A DNA stretch of 64,000 nt from CTSoil-043 sp963821235 (GCA_963821235.1 CAWGCS010000001.1:2356001-2420000), one strand, 5' to 3'. Shown: positions 15,089-23,940, counted from the first letter of the stretch. Made by a program: numbers and translations. Notes: generated from the sequence alone by a model not told the origin.

Positions 15089-17484
15089 CGCCGGGCGACG
15101 AGCGGCCAGCGGCCCCCCCGTACGGCCACCTCGACGCGACGACCCACGAGTACGTCGTCACCCGGCCCGACACCCCCACGCCCTGGCTCAACTACCTCGG
15201 CCAGGGCGGGTACGGCGGGATCATCTCGAACACGGCGGGCGGCTTCTCGTTCGACCGGGACCCGCGCGAGCGGCGGGCCACGCGCTACCGCTACAACGCG
15301 ATCCCGGCCGACCAGCCTGGCCGCTACCTGTACGTACGGGACCAGGAGACCGGGCGCTTCTGGAGCCCGACGTGGCAGCCCGTCAAGGGAGATCTCGACG
15401 CCTACGAGTGCCGGCATGGTCCCGGCTACACGCGCATCCGGAGCGCGCTCGGCGGGATCGAGAGCGAGCTCCTCTACTTCGTCCCGCCGGGCGGCGCCGA
15501 CGGGCCCTGCCCCTGCGAGCTGTGGGTGATCCGGATCCGCAACGCGGGCGCGGTGGCGCGGCGCCTGCGCACCTTCTCGTACGTCGAGTTCGGCTACTTC
15601 GACGCCGTCAGCGACCAGCAGAACCTGGACTGGTCGCAGCACATCGTCTCCAGCCAGCTCGAGGGCAGCGCCGTCCTCGCCTCCACGCGGTTCCGGCCGA
15701 CGACCTCGTTCCTCGGGACGAGCGATCCGCCCGCGGGCTGGACCGGCAATCGGGACGACTTCGTGGGCCGCTGCGGCGACCTCGCCGCTCCCGTCGTGGT
15801 CCGGACAGGCGAGCCCACCAACGCCGGCTCGCCGCGCGGCAACGCGATCGGGTCGCTCTGCCACGACCTCGAGCTGAGCCCGGGCGAGGAACGGCGGCTC
15901 GTGTTCGTCCTCGGCCTGACCGACCAACCGGAGAGGATCGCGGCGGTGGTGGCCCGCTATCGCCAGCCGGCGGAGGTCGAGGCTGCCTTCGACGAGCTGC
16001 GGGCGGACTGGGGCGCCTACCTGGGGCGATTCACCGTCGCGACGCCAGACCCCGACACGACGGAGATGCTGAGCGCGTGGAACCAGGTACAGGCCCGGAC
16101 GACGCTCAACTGGTCGCGCTTCGTCTCCGGCTACGAGACCGGGCTGGGGCGCGGCATGGGCACGCGCGACTCTGCCCAGGACACGCTGGGGACGATGCAC
16201 AGCCTGCCCGCCCAGGCCCGCCGGACGCTCACGCGCACCTGGGCCCTCCAGTCCCGCGACGGCCACGCCTGGCACCAGCTCTTCCCGCTCTCGGGCGAGG
16301 GCGGCCCGGGACTCGCCGCGGAGTTCCCCGCCTGGCCCCAATGGTTCTCCGACGATCACCTCTGGCTCGTCCTCTCGACCTGCGCCTACCTCCGCGAGAC
16401 CGGAGATCTCGCCTACCTCGAGGAGCGGGTGCCCTGGGCAGACGGGAACGACGAGACGATCTGGGGGCACATGCTGCAGGCGATCGAGTTCACGCTGGCC
16501 AACCGCGGCCCGCACGGCCTGCCCCGAGCCGGGTTCGCCGACTGGGACGACACGCTCAACGTGGACCACGGCTCGGGGAAGGCCGAGAGCGTCTGGTGCG
16601 CGATGCAGTTCTGCCGCACCGTCCTGGACCTGGCCGAGCTGTGTCGCCACGCCGGCCGCCTCGCCGAGGCGACCTGGCTCCGGGGTCTCCACGGGGAGAT
16701 GGCGGCCCTCGTCAACGCCGTCGCCTGGGACGGCGCGTGGTACGCCCGCGCGTTCGACGACGACGGCCTGCCCATCGGCGTCGCGGGCGAGGCCCGTCAC
16801 CGGATCAACCTGAACCCGCAGACGTGGGCCATCATCGGCGAGGTCGCCCCGCGAGACCGCGCGGAGCAGGCGCTGCGGTCCGTCGAGGAGCACCTCGCGA
16901 CGCCGTTCGGGACCGCGCTCCTGTGGCCCGCGTACGACGGAGGCGACGACCGGGTGTGCGGCACCGCCACCTACCCGCCCGGCGCCAAGGAGAACGGCGG
17001 CATCTTCTGCCACGCCAACACCTGGCTCGTCATCGCCGCCGCCATGCTCGGCCGCGGCGACGAAGCCTACCTCCACTACCGGCGGATCCTCCCCCTCGCC
17101 CGGACCGACGCCGACCGCTTCCGGGCCGAGCCCTACGTGTACTCGCAGAACATCTGCGGCCCAGCCCACCCGCAGTTGGGCATGGCCCGCAACTCGTGGC
17201 TGACCGGGACGGCGGCGTGGGCCTTCGTCGCGGCCACGCAATGGATCCTCGGGATCCGGCCGACCTTCGAGGGACTCCGCGTCGCCCCGGTCATCCCGAC
17301 GTCGTGGCCCGGCTTCGAGGCGCGGCGGGAGTTCCGCGGCGTGACGTACGAGATCCGGGCGCGGCGCGAGGGGCCCGGTGGCGGCGTCTCCCTCGTCGTG
17401 GACGGCCGACCTCTGGCGGGCTCCGTCGTCCCCCTGCCGCCGCCGGGCACGACGACGGCCACCGTCGAGGTCGTCCTGCGCTAG
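15085..17484 (+). CDS. Second GH94 family glycoside phosphorylase, substrate uncertain
   Basis: A 799-residue GH94 protein paralogous to its upstream neighbour (shared NYLGQGGYGGIISNTAGG, GLGRGMGTRDSAQDTLG, PPGAKENGGIFCHANTW, NSWLTGTAAWAF). The catalytic motif is ADWDDTLNVD, with the proton donor at about D489, where cellobiose phosphorylases have ADWNDCLN. The acceptor-site region differs (HRINLNPQTWAIIGEVA in place of the upstream copy's GQIFIEPQGMCVLAGIG), so it is likely to use another beta-linked disaccharide, oligosaccharide or aldonic acid. The start GTG 15085 overlaps the preceding stop in GTGA. Its own stop TAG (17482-17484) lies in the same CTAG as the stop of the convergent aminotransferase gene. 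Confidence 0.88.
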   Translation: MTPGDERPAAPPYGHLDATTHEYVVTRPDTPTPWLNYLGQGGYGGIISNTAGGFSFDRDPRERRATRYRYNAIPADQPGRYLYVRDQETGRFWSPTWQPVKGDLDAYECRHGPGYTRIRSALGGIESELLYFVPPGGADGPCPCELWVIRIRNAGAVARRLRTFSYVEFGYFDAVSDQQNLDWSQHIVSSQLEGSAVLASTRFRPTTSFLGTSDPPAGWTGNRDDFVGRCGDLAAPVVVRTGEPTNAGSPRGNAIGSLCHDLELSPGEERRLVFVLGLTDQPERIAAVVARYRQPAEVEAAFDELRADWGAYLGRFTVATPDPDTTEMLSAWNQVQARTTLNWSRFVSGYETGLGRGMGTRDSAQDTLGTMHSLPAQARRTLTRTWALQSRDGHAWHQLFPLSGEGGPGLAAEFPAWPQWFSDDHLWLVLSTCAYLRETGDLAYLEERVPWADGNDETIWGHMLQAIEFTLANRGPHGLPRAGFADWDDTLNVDHGSGKAESVWCAMQFCRTVLDLAELCRHAGRLAEATWLRGLHGEMAALVNAVAWDGAWYARAFDDDGLPIGVAGEARHRINLNPQTWAIIGEVAPRDRAEQALRSVEEHLATPFGTALLWPAYDGGDDRVCGTATYPPGAKENGGIFCHANTWLVIAAAMLGRGDEAYLHYRRILPLARTDADRFRAEPYVYSQNICGPAHPQLGMARNSWLTGTAAWAFVAATQWILGIRPTFEGLRVAPVIPTSWPGFEARREFRGVTYEIRARREGPGGGVSLVVDGRPLAGSVVPLPPPGTTTATVEVVLR

Positions 17485-18692
17485 CCGGCCGTCGCGGCCT
17501 CGCGGCGGCGGCCCACGAAGCGCCCGATCCGCTCGAGCGCTTCCTCGAGCTGCTCGTAGCTCGTCGCGTAGCACATCCGCACGTGCCCGGCGCCCGAGGG
17601 GCCGAAGGCGGAGCCCGGCACGGCCGCCACGTGCTCCTCCTCCAGCAGCCGCTCCACGAAGGCCTCATCGTCGAGGCCGGTGGAGGTGATCCGGGGGAAG
17701 GCGTAGAAGGCGCCGCGCGGCTCGAAGGTGTCGAGGCCGAGGGCGTTGAGCCCGTCGACGAAGCGGCGGCGGCGTCGGTCGTACTCGGCCCGCATGGCCT
17801 CGACGTCGGCGTCCGCGGTGAGGAGCGCGGCCAGCGCCGCGTCCTGGGCCGTCGTCGGCGCCGACATGATCCCGTACTGGTGGACCTTGACGATCCCCTC
17901 GAGGATGGGCGCCGGGGCGCAGGCGTAGCCGACCCGCCAGCCGGTCATGGCGTAGGCCTTGGAGAAGCCGCCCATGAGGATCGTCCGCTCGCGCATGCCG
18001 GGCAGCGCGCTCATGGCCCGGTGGCGGTAGTCGCCGTAGGCCAGGCGGTCGTAGATCTCGTCGGCGTAGACGAGGAGGTCGTGGCGGACGGCGATGGCGG
18101 CCAGCTCGTCCTGCACCGCCGCCGGGAGGACGGCGCCGGTCGGGTTGCACGGGTAGCCGAGGAAGAGGGCCTTCGTGCGCGGCGTGATGGCGGCCTCGAC
18201 GGCCGCCGGGTCGAGGGCGAAGTCGTCCTCGTAGCGGGTGGCGACGTGGCGGACGACCCCGCCGGCGAAGACGACGGCCGGGACGTAGGCGACGTACGAG
18301 GGCTCGTGGAGGATCACCTCGTCGCCCGGGTCCACGGTGGCCCGCAGGGCGAGGTCCACCGCCTCCGACGCGCCGACCGTCACCAGGATCTCGCGGGTGG
18401 GGTCGTAGCGGACGCCGTAGCGCCGCTCGAGGTGGTCGGCGATCGCCCGGCGAAGCTCGATCGTGCCGTAGTTGCTGGTGTAGTGGGTCCGCCGGGCCCG
18501 CAGGCTGGCGATGCCCGCCTCGATGACCTGCGGCGGCGTCGCGAAGTCCGGCTCCCCCACCCCGAGGCTGATGACGTCGTCCATCGTCGCCGCGATGTCG
18601 AAGAAGCGGCGGATGCCCGACGGCGGCACGGCCATCACGCGCCCGGCGAGGGCGCGGGCGGCCAGCGGCAGGCGCGGCGCGATCTCGGTCAT
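17481..18692 (-). CDS. Class I/II pyridoxal-phosphate aminotransferase
   Basis: A 403-residue fold-type I aminotransferase of the aspartate-aminotransferase group (subgroup close to AspC/PatA-type enzymes). Visible: LGVGEPDF with the substrate-loop glycine, YTSNYGTIELRRAI, GASEAVDLAL for cofactor phosphate binding, YPCNPTGAV with the PLP-contacting asparagine, YADEIYD with the aspartate that pairs with the pyridine nitrogen, and the Schiff-base lysine in GGFSKAYAMTGWRVGY (K245). The ATG at 18692 overlaps the gatA stop in ATGA, so it is co-translated with gatCA. Its amino-acid specificity cannot be read from sequence. A possible link to aspartate/glutamate supply for tRNA amidation is speculation. 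Confidence 0.92.
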   Translation of the reverse strand: MTEIAPRLPLAARALAGRVMAVPPSGIRRFFDIAATMDDVISLGVGEPDFATPPQVIEAGIASLRARRTHYTSNYGTIELRRAIADHLERRYGVRYDPTREILVTVGASEAVDLALRATVDPGDEVILHEPSYVAYVPAVVFAGGVVRHVATRYEDDFALDPAAVEAAITPRTKALFLGYPCNPTGAVLPAAVQDELAAIAVRHDLLVYADEIYDRLAYGDYRHRAMSALPGMRERTILMGGFSKAYAMTGWRVGYACAPAPILEGIVKVHQYGIMSAPTTAQDAALAALLTADADVEAMRAEYDRRRRRFVDGLNALGLDTFEPRGAFYAFPRITSTGLDDEAFVERLLEEEHVAAVPGSAFGPSGAGHVRMCYATSYEQLEEALERIGRFVGRRREAATAG

Positions 18693-20284
18693 GCCAGGAC
18701 CCCTCCCCCGAGCGCAGCGGCCCGTGCAGCGGGGGTCGGCCCGGCCGGATCGAGCGTGGCCGCCAGGGCGGCCGGCTCCAGGTCCCGCCAGGCGGCCCCC
18801 GCGGTGATGCCCTCGTAGCCCCGGGCCAGGGCGAGCAGGCGCAGCTCGGACCAGGCCGGCCCGATGAGCTGGAGGCCGACCGGCAGCCCGTCGGCGAGGC
18901 CGCAGGGGACGGAGATCCCCGGAAGGCCGGCCATGTTGACGGGCAGCGTGCAGGCGTCCATGAGGTACATCGCCACCGGGTCGGCCATCTTGGCCCCCAA
19001 GGGCCAGGCGACCGACGGGCTGGTCGGCGCGACGAGGGCGTCGATCCCGCCACCGAAGGCGGCGTCGAAGTCCTGCTTGATGAGCGTCCGGACCTTCTGG
19101 GCCTTCACGTAGTAGGCGTCGTAGTAGCCGGCCGAGAGAGCGTACGTCCCGAGCATGATCCGGCGCTTCACCTCGGCACCGAAGCCGCCGCCGCGGGAGG
19201 CGAGGTAGTTGGCCAGGACGTCGCCGTCGCGCACGGCGTGGCCGTAGCGGATGCCGTCGTAGCGGGCGAGGTTCGCCGACGCCTCGGCGGGGGCGACGAT
19301 GTAGTACGTGGCCAGGCCGTACTCGGTGTGGGGAAGGCTGACGTCGACGATGTCGGCCCCCGCCGCCTCGAGGCTCGCCACGGCCTCGCGGACGCGGGCC
19401 TCGACGCCCGGCTCCATGCCGGCCACGAAGTACTCCCTGGGGAGCCCCAGGCGGACGCCGCGCACGGCCGAGGCGGCCTCGTCGTCCGAGGCCGGCAGGG
19501 CCAGCAGCTCCCCGGGGACGGGGATCGGCGCCGAGGTCGAGTCGCGCTCGTCGCGGCCGGCCACCGCGTGGAGGAGGAGTGCCGCGTCGCGGGCGTTGCG
19601 GGCGAACGGGCCGATCTGGTCGAGCGAGCTGGCGAAGGCGACGATGCCGTAGCGGCTCACCCGGCCGTACGTCGGCCTGAGCCCCACGATGCCGCAGAGG
19701 GCCGCCGGCTGGCGGATCGAGCCGCCGGTGTCGGTGCCGATGCTCAGCGGGACGTGATAGGCCGCCACCGACGCTGCCGAGCCGCCGGAGCTGCCGCCCG
19801 GCACGCGGTCGAGGTCCCACGGGTTGGCCGTCGGGCCGTAGGCCGAGTGCTCGGTGGAGGAGCCCATGGCGAACTCGTCCATGTTGAGCTTGCCCATGAT
19901 CACCGCCCCGACGTCCCGCAGTCGCTCCGTGACGTGGGCGTCGAACGGCGCGACGTAGCCAGCCAGGATCCGCGAGCCCGCCGTGCACTGTCCGCCGCGG
20001 ACCGTCACGAGGTCCTTGAGGCCGACGGGGACGCCGCAGAGGGGGTGGAGAGCGGCAAGCGCGGCCGGGCCCTCGGCGCGGGCCGCGGCGAGGCGGGCGT
20101 CGGCCGCCGCCGCGGCGGCGAGGGCGCCCTCCGCGTCGAGCACGAGCCAGGCGTTGAGGGCGTGGTTGCCCGCCTCCGCCGCGGCCAGGTGGGAGGTCGC
20201 CAGCTCCCGCGACGAGAGCTCGCCGGCCCGCAGCCGGGCAGCCATCTCGTGGGCGGCGAGGCGGGTGACGCTGCGGTCGGCCAC
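18689..20284 (-). CDS. gatA: Aspartyl/glutamyl-tRNA amidotransferase subunit A
   Basis: A 531-residue amidase-signature enzyme, the glutaminase subunit of GatCAB that releases ammonia from glutamine for transamidation. The Ser-cisSer-Lys triad is visible: lysine in VGLKDLVT (K90), the cis-serine in PGGSSGGSAA (about residue 165) and the nucleophile in DTGGSIRQPA (S189). The AMGSSTEHSAYGPTANP and RPTYGRVSRYG stretches are typical of GatA rather than other amidases. It starts at GTG 20284, three bases after the gatC stop, and overlaps the downstream aminotransferase by four bases. gatB lies 16.5 kb away at 694-2184. Confidence 0.96.
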   Translation of the reverse strand: MADRSVTRLAAHEMAARLRAGELSSRELATSHLAAAEAGNHALNAWLVLDAEGALAAAAAADARLAAARAEGPAALAALHPLCGVPVGLKDLVTVRGGQCTAGSRILAGYVAPFDAHVTERLRDVGAVIMGKLNMDEFAMGSSTEHSAYGPTANPWDLDRVPGGSSGGSAASVAAYHVPLSIGTDTGGSIRQPAALCGIVGLRPTYGRVSRYGIVAFASSLDQIGPFARNARDAALLLHAVAGRDERDSTSAPIPVPGELLALPASDDEAASAVRGVRLGLPREYFVAGMEPGVEARVREAVASLEAAGADIVDVSLPHTEYGLATYYIVAPAEASANLARYDGIRYGHAVRDGDVLANYLASRGGGFGAEVKRRIMLGTYALSAGYYDAYYVKAQKVRTLIKQDFDAAFGGGIDALVAPTSPSVAWPLGAKMADPVAMYLMDACTLPVNMAGLPGISVPCGLADGLPVGLQLIGPAWSELRLLALARGYEGITAGAAWRDLEPAALAATLDPAGPTPAARAAALGGGVLA

Positions 20285-20287
20285 CGC

Positions 20288-20590
20288 TCAGCTCCCCTGC
20301 TCGCCGAGGATCGCCGGCACGACGACGAAGTCGCCGTCGCGCTCCGGGGCGTTGGCGAGGGCCTCGTCGACGGGGAGCGAGGGCCGGGCCACGTCCTCGC
20401 GGAGGATGCTCTGCAGCTCGATCGTCTGGGCGGTCGGCGGGATCGCCTCCGTGTCGAGCCGGGCCAGGATCGCGTACTGCTCGAGGATGTGGTTGAGCTG
20501 GCCCTCGAGACGCGCCAGCTCCTCGTCGGTGAGGCCGAGGCGGGCGAGGTGGGCGACGTGCTCGACGTCGGCGCGCGAGAGGGTCCCCAT
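20288..20590 (-). CDS. gatC: Aspartyl/glutamyl-tRNA amidotransferase subunit C
   Basis: A 100-residue subunit that wraps around GatA and GatB and stabilises the complex. It matches the family throughout: LSRADVEHVAHLARLGLTDEEL at the N-terminus, LNHILEQYAILARLDTE in the middle, and the C-terminal LREDVARPSLPVDEALANAPERDGDFVVVPAIL. The start is ATG 20590; the frame is open further upstream but without homology. It is first in the gatC-gatA-aminotransferase unit, which is divergent from the small plus-strand gene at 20803. The 212-base gap must hold the promoter, though no clear -10/-35 pair stands out. Confidence 0.95.
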   Translation of the reverse strand: MGTLSRADVEHVAHLARLGLTDEELARLEGQLNHILEQYAILARLDTEAIPPTAQTIELQSILREDVARPSLPVDEALANAPERDGDFVVVPAILGEQGS

Positions 20591-20802
20591 GGCCCGGATG
20601 ATAGCCGAGCGGCCGGCCCCGACCGGGGATGGGCGGCAGGGCGCGGCGGCCGGGCATCGACGGATGACGAGGGGGGCGGGCGACGGTCGGCCGGTGCCGA
20701 TCAGGACGCCCGCCCACGGGCCGCCGGGCCCGGCCGCGGGATGCTCCACCGGCACGCGCAGCGCCGCACCCGCCGGCGCCGGGACCACCGAGGAAGACTC
20801 CC

Positions 20803-21021
20803 ATGATCAATCCCACCATCTACCTCGCCTTCGAGCTCGCTCGCCGCGGCCAGGAGTCTCGCGACGAGGCCGCCAGCGAGCGCCGCGCCATCGCGAGCCG
20901 CGCCGCCCGCCCGTCGCGGCCCCGCTTCGCCGGCCTCCGCCGCGCCTTCCGCCGCGACTGGGCGACCGCCGACTTCGGCCCGACGCTCCGCGACTACCCC
21001 TACCCCACCGCCGGCCGCTGA
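20803..21021 (+). CDS. Small basic hypothetical protein
   Basis: A 72-residue Arg/Ala-rich product (MINPTIYLAFELARRGQESR at the N-terminus, ending DYPYPTAGR). An aggaag Shine-Dalgarno sequence lies at suitable distance before the ATG at 20803. It has no membrane segment after residue 12 and no recognised family. Support for it being real comes from its ribosome-binding site and from the stop codon, which sits inside a hairpin paired with the stop of the convergent ligA. The amphipathic, strongly cationic middle could bind nucleic acid or membranes, but this is conjecture. Confidence 0.5.
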   Translation: MINPTIYLAFELARRGQESRDEAASERRAIASRAARPSRPRFAGLRRAFRRDWATADFGPTLRDYPYPTAGR

Positions 21022-21042
21022 CCCGTCAGCCGGCCGGCGGTG
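21006..21042. terminator. Bidirectional terminator shared by convergent genes
   Basis: An inverted repeat with arms 21006-21021 and 21026-21042 (one bulged base) and a 4-base cccg loop. The TGA of the plus-strand gene (21019-21021) pairs with the complement of the ligA stop (21026-21028). The stem of about 16 bp would terminate or protect both transcripts. No T-run is present. Confidence 0.55.
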
Positions 21043-23308
21043 CCCCGCTCCCCGGCCGCCGATCGCCGGCCGGCTCCTCGCCGGCTGGCTCCGCGTCCGG
21101 CGCCGGCTCCGCGTCCGGGGTCGCCTCGCCAGCCAGCAGGGCCCGGAACGCGGCCGCGTCGAGGACCGGGACGCCCAGCTCCGCGGCCTTCCCGAGCTTG
21201 CTGCCGGCGCCCGGCCCGGCGACCACGTAGTCCGTCTTCCTCGAGACCGAGCCCACCGCCTTGCCACCGGCCGCGCGGACCGCCTCCTCCGCCTCCTCGC
21301 GGCTGAAGCCCTCGATCGTCCCGGTCACGACGACCGTCTTCCCGGCGAGCGCCGGCCCGACGACGCCTGGCATGACAGCAGTCGCCGCGGGCGGCTCCCC
21401 CTCGACCCCGGCGTCTGCCAGATCGTCGAGCACGCCGGCGGTGGCCTCGTCCGAGAACCAGCGGGCGAGGCTCGCCGCAACCGCCGGACCGACGCCCTCG
21501 ATCTCCTCGAACCGCTCGGGCGCGTCGCGGGCGATCTCGCGCAGGTAGGCGCTCACGCGCGCGAGCCAGGCCCCGTCGGGCGGGACGCGGGCGCCGATCC
21601 AGCGGGCGAGCACGATCGCCGTCGTCCAGCCGACCTGCGGGATCCCGAGCGAGGCGAGGATCCGTTCGAGCGGGCGGCGCCGCGACCGCTCGATCGCCGC
21701 ATGGAGGTTCTCGGCGCTCTTTCGGGCAAACCGATCAAGCCCCTCGAGGTCCTCGACGGAGAGCCGGTAGAAGTCGCCGCGCCGGCGGATCATGCCGCGC
21801 TGGAGGAGCTGCTCGATCACCTTCCAGCCGGCCCCGTCGATGTCCATCCCGCCGCGCCCCGCGAAGTGCCCGAACTCCTGGCCGACGCGAGCCGGGCAGG
21901 CCGGGTTCGGGCAGTAGTGGCGGACGGCTCCCTCGTCGCGGACGATCGGCGTCTCGCAGACGGGGCAGCGGGCCGGCATCTCGAAGACCCTCTCGGCGCC
22001 CGTCCGCCGCTCCGGGATCGGGCGGACCACCTCCGGGATGACGTCGCCGGCCTTCTGGAGGACGACGTGGTCGCCGATCCGGATGTCCTTGCGACGGACC
22101 TCGTCGAGGTTGTGGAGGGTCGCCCGGGCGACGGTCGAGCCGGAGACCTGGGCCGGCCGCAGGTGGGCCACCGGCGTCAAGGTGCCGGTCCGCCCGACGT
22201 AGGGCACGATCTCTTCGACCAGGGTCTCGACCTGCTCCGGCGGGAACTTGTAGGCGATCGCCCATCGCGGCGCCCGGGCGACCATCCCCAGGCGCGCCTG
22301 CTGGTCGAAGGCGTCGACCTTGACGACGACGCCGTCGGTCTCGTAGTCGAGGGCGTGGCGCGCCTCCCGCCAGCGCTCGAGGAAGTCGACCACGCCTTCG
22401 ATGTCGAGGCCGGCCCGACGGTTCGGGTTGACCGGGAAGCCGAGGACCTCGAGCCGGGCGAGCGCGTCCGACTGGCTGGCGACTGCCGGCGGACCGGCCG
22501 GCTCCGTGCCGCCGAAGAGCCGCTCCTGGGCCGGGGCCGTCTCCTCCAGGAGCTGGTAGGCCCAGAAGGAGAGGCGGCGTCCGGCGGTCACCGTCGGGTC
22601 GATCTGGCGCAGGGAGCCGGCCCCGCTGTTGCGCGGGTTGGCGTAGAGGGGCAGCCCGGCCTCCTCGCGCTCGGCGTTGATCCGGGCGAACTCCGCCTTC
22701 GGCATGTAGACCTCGCCGCGGGCCTCCATCGTCGCCGGCTCCGGCAGGCGGCCGGGGATGGCGTCGATCGTCCGGAGGTTGGCGGTCACGTCCTCGCCGG
22801 TCGTCCCGTCGCCCCGGGTGGCGCCCCGGACGAAGCGGCCGTCTCGATAGCGCAGGCTGACGGCCAGGCCGTCGATCTTGAGCTCGGCGACGTAGCGCAG
22901 ATCCGGGGCGGGCTCGGGCGCGGGCGGCAGGCCCAGGCCCCGCCGGACACGTGCGTCGAATGCCCGCAGCTCGTCCTCGCCGAAGGCGTTGCCCAGGCTC
23001 AGCATCGGCCGATCGTGACGGACCTCGCCGAAGGGGCTGGCCTCCTCCGCCTCAGTCGCGCCGACCCGCTGGGTCGGCGATTCGGGGGTGCGGAGCGCCG
23101 GGAAGGCGGTCTCGATCGCCACCAGCTCGCGCAGCTTCGCGTCGTACTCCGCGTCGGACATGGTCGGCGCGTCGTCGCGGTAGTAGGCGCGGTTGGCGGC
23201 GCTCACCTCCCCAGCCAGCGCCGCGTGACGGGCCGCGGCCGCGTCGGGGCCGAGGGCGGCGGCCTCCGCGACGAGGCCGGGGTCGACGGGCAGGTCGGGC
23301 GTGGTCAT
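21026..23308 (-). CDS. ligA: NAD-dependent DNA ligase
   Basis: A 760-residue replicative ligase that seals nicks using NAD. Domains in order: Ia NAD-binding (DDAPTMSDAEYDAKLREL, about 45-65), adenylation with the nucleophilic lysine in ELKIDG (K144) and GATRGDGTTGEDVTANLRTI, OB fold (VGRTGTLTPVAHL, VARATLHNLDEV), a four-cysteine zinc finger (CPVC and CPNPAC pairs), helix-hairpin-helix repeats (LGIPQVGWTTA, EGVGPAVAASLARWF) and a C-terminal BRCT domain (VVVTGTIEGFSREEAE). It is about 90 residues longer than usual; part is an Ala/Pro/Glu-rich tail with a PDAEPA repeat after the BRCT. ATG 23308 is the start; the open frame beyond it is not homologous. Confidence 0.96.
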   Translation of the reverse strand: MTTPDLPVDPGLVAEAAALGPDAAAARHAALAGEVSAANRAYYRDDAPTMSDAEYDAKLRELVAIETAFPALRTPESPTQRVGATEAEEASPFGEVRHDRPMLSLGNAFGEDELRAFDARVRRGLGLPPAPEPAPDLRYVAELKIDGLAVSLRYRDGRFVRGATRGDGTTGEDVTANLRTIDAIPGRLPEPATMEARGEVYMPKAEFARINAEREEAGLPLYANPRNSGAGSLRQIDPTVTAGRRLSFWAYQLLEETAPAQERLFGGTEPAGPPAVASQSDALARLEVLGFPVNPNRRAGLDIEGVVDFLERWREARHALDYETDGVVVKVDAFDQQARLGMVARAPRWAIAYKFPPEQVETLVEEIVPYVGRTGTLTPVAHLRPAQVSGSTVARATLHNLDEVRRKDIRIGDHVVLQKAGDVIPEVVRPIPERRTGAERVFEMPARCPVCETPIVRDEGAVRHYCPNPACPARVGQEFGHFAGRGGMDIDGAGWKVIEQLLQRGMIRRRGDFYRLSVEDLEGLDRFARKSAENLHAAIERSRRRPLERILASLGIPQVGWTTAIVLARWIGARVPPDGAWLARVSAYLREIARDAPERFEEIEGVGPAVAASLARWFSDEATAGVLDDLADAGVEGEPPAATAVMPGVVGPALAGKTVVVTGTIEGFSREEAEEAVRAAGGKAVGSVSRKTDYVVAGPGAGSKLGKAAELGVPVLDAAAFRALLAGEATPDAEPAPDAEPAGEEPAGDRRPGSGAPPAG

Positions 23309-23448
23309 CGGCCCGGAGTCTACGCGGACGGGCGCCCGCGGCGCGATCGCACGATCCGGCGCCGACGGGATCCGGGCCGGGCGCGTCCGGGGCGATGCCC
23401 GGCCACGACCGTTCCGCGTGCTTGCGGTGATGAGGCATCCTGTTCCAC

Positions 23449-23940
23449 ATGGACAAGACCGAGCTGCTCGCCACCCTTGACGGCGCCCACGACGGCCTGC
23501 GGGCGACGATCGACGCACTCTCCGACCACGAGCTGGCCCTCCCCGCCCAGGGCGACTGGACGCGCCGCGACCTCGTCGCCCACATCGAGTGGTGGGAGCG
23601 CCACTCGGCGCAGGTCCTCCGGGCGCTGCTCGCCGGGCACGAGCCGTACTCGTCCTCCGAGCCGTTCGATCTCGACGCCCAGAACGCCCGCGTCTTCGAT
23701 GAGAGCCGGGGCCGCACGGCGGCCGACGTCCGGCGCGGCGAGGCCGAGGCATGGACCGACCTGGCAGGCCTGCTGGAGTCCGCCGGCGAGGCGGACCTTT
23801 TCGCCGCGGACCGCTTTGCCTGGACGGGGGGCACGCCGCTGGTGGAGACCATCCGCGACGACACCGACCGCCACTGGGCGGAGCACCTGCCGCATTTCGG
23901 CGGGCCCGTCGCGCCGGGCGGATCGCCGTCCGGGTCCTGA
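23449..23940 (+). CDS. ClbS/DinB-like four-helix-bundle protein
   Basis: A 163-residue protein with the pattern of the ClbS/DfsB or broader DinB/maleylpyruvate-isomerase-like superfamily: a first helix TELLATLDGAHDGLRATIDAL, then the characteristic WTRRDLVAHIEWWERHSAQVL segment, whose histidine is normally a metal-site ligand, and a later ETIRDDTDRHWAEHLPHF helix carrying another His. Members act on small electrophiles, thiol conjugates or the colibactin-type cyclopropane, and many have no known substrate. It is a single plus-strand gene placed between ligA and pcrA, which are both on the minus strand, and it is convergent with pcrA (34-base gap). Confidence 0.7.
   Translation: MDKTELLATLDGAHDGLRATIDALSDHELALPAQGDWTRRDLVAHIEWWERHSAQVLRALLAGHEPYSSSEPFDLDAQNARVFDESRGRTAADVRRGEAEAWTDLAGLLESAGEADLFAADRFAWTGGTPLVETIRDDTDRHWAEHLPHFGGPVAPGGSPSGS

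Noticed and set aside
14728..18818. Very long open frames on the other strand or in other frames across the GH94 genes (more than 900 and more than 1200 codons)
   Set aside because: They are GC-rich shadow frames: low-complexity Arg/Pro/Ala/Gly translations with no domain, overlying genes with clear catalytic motifs.
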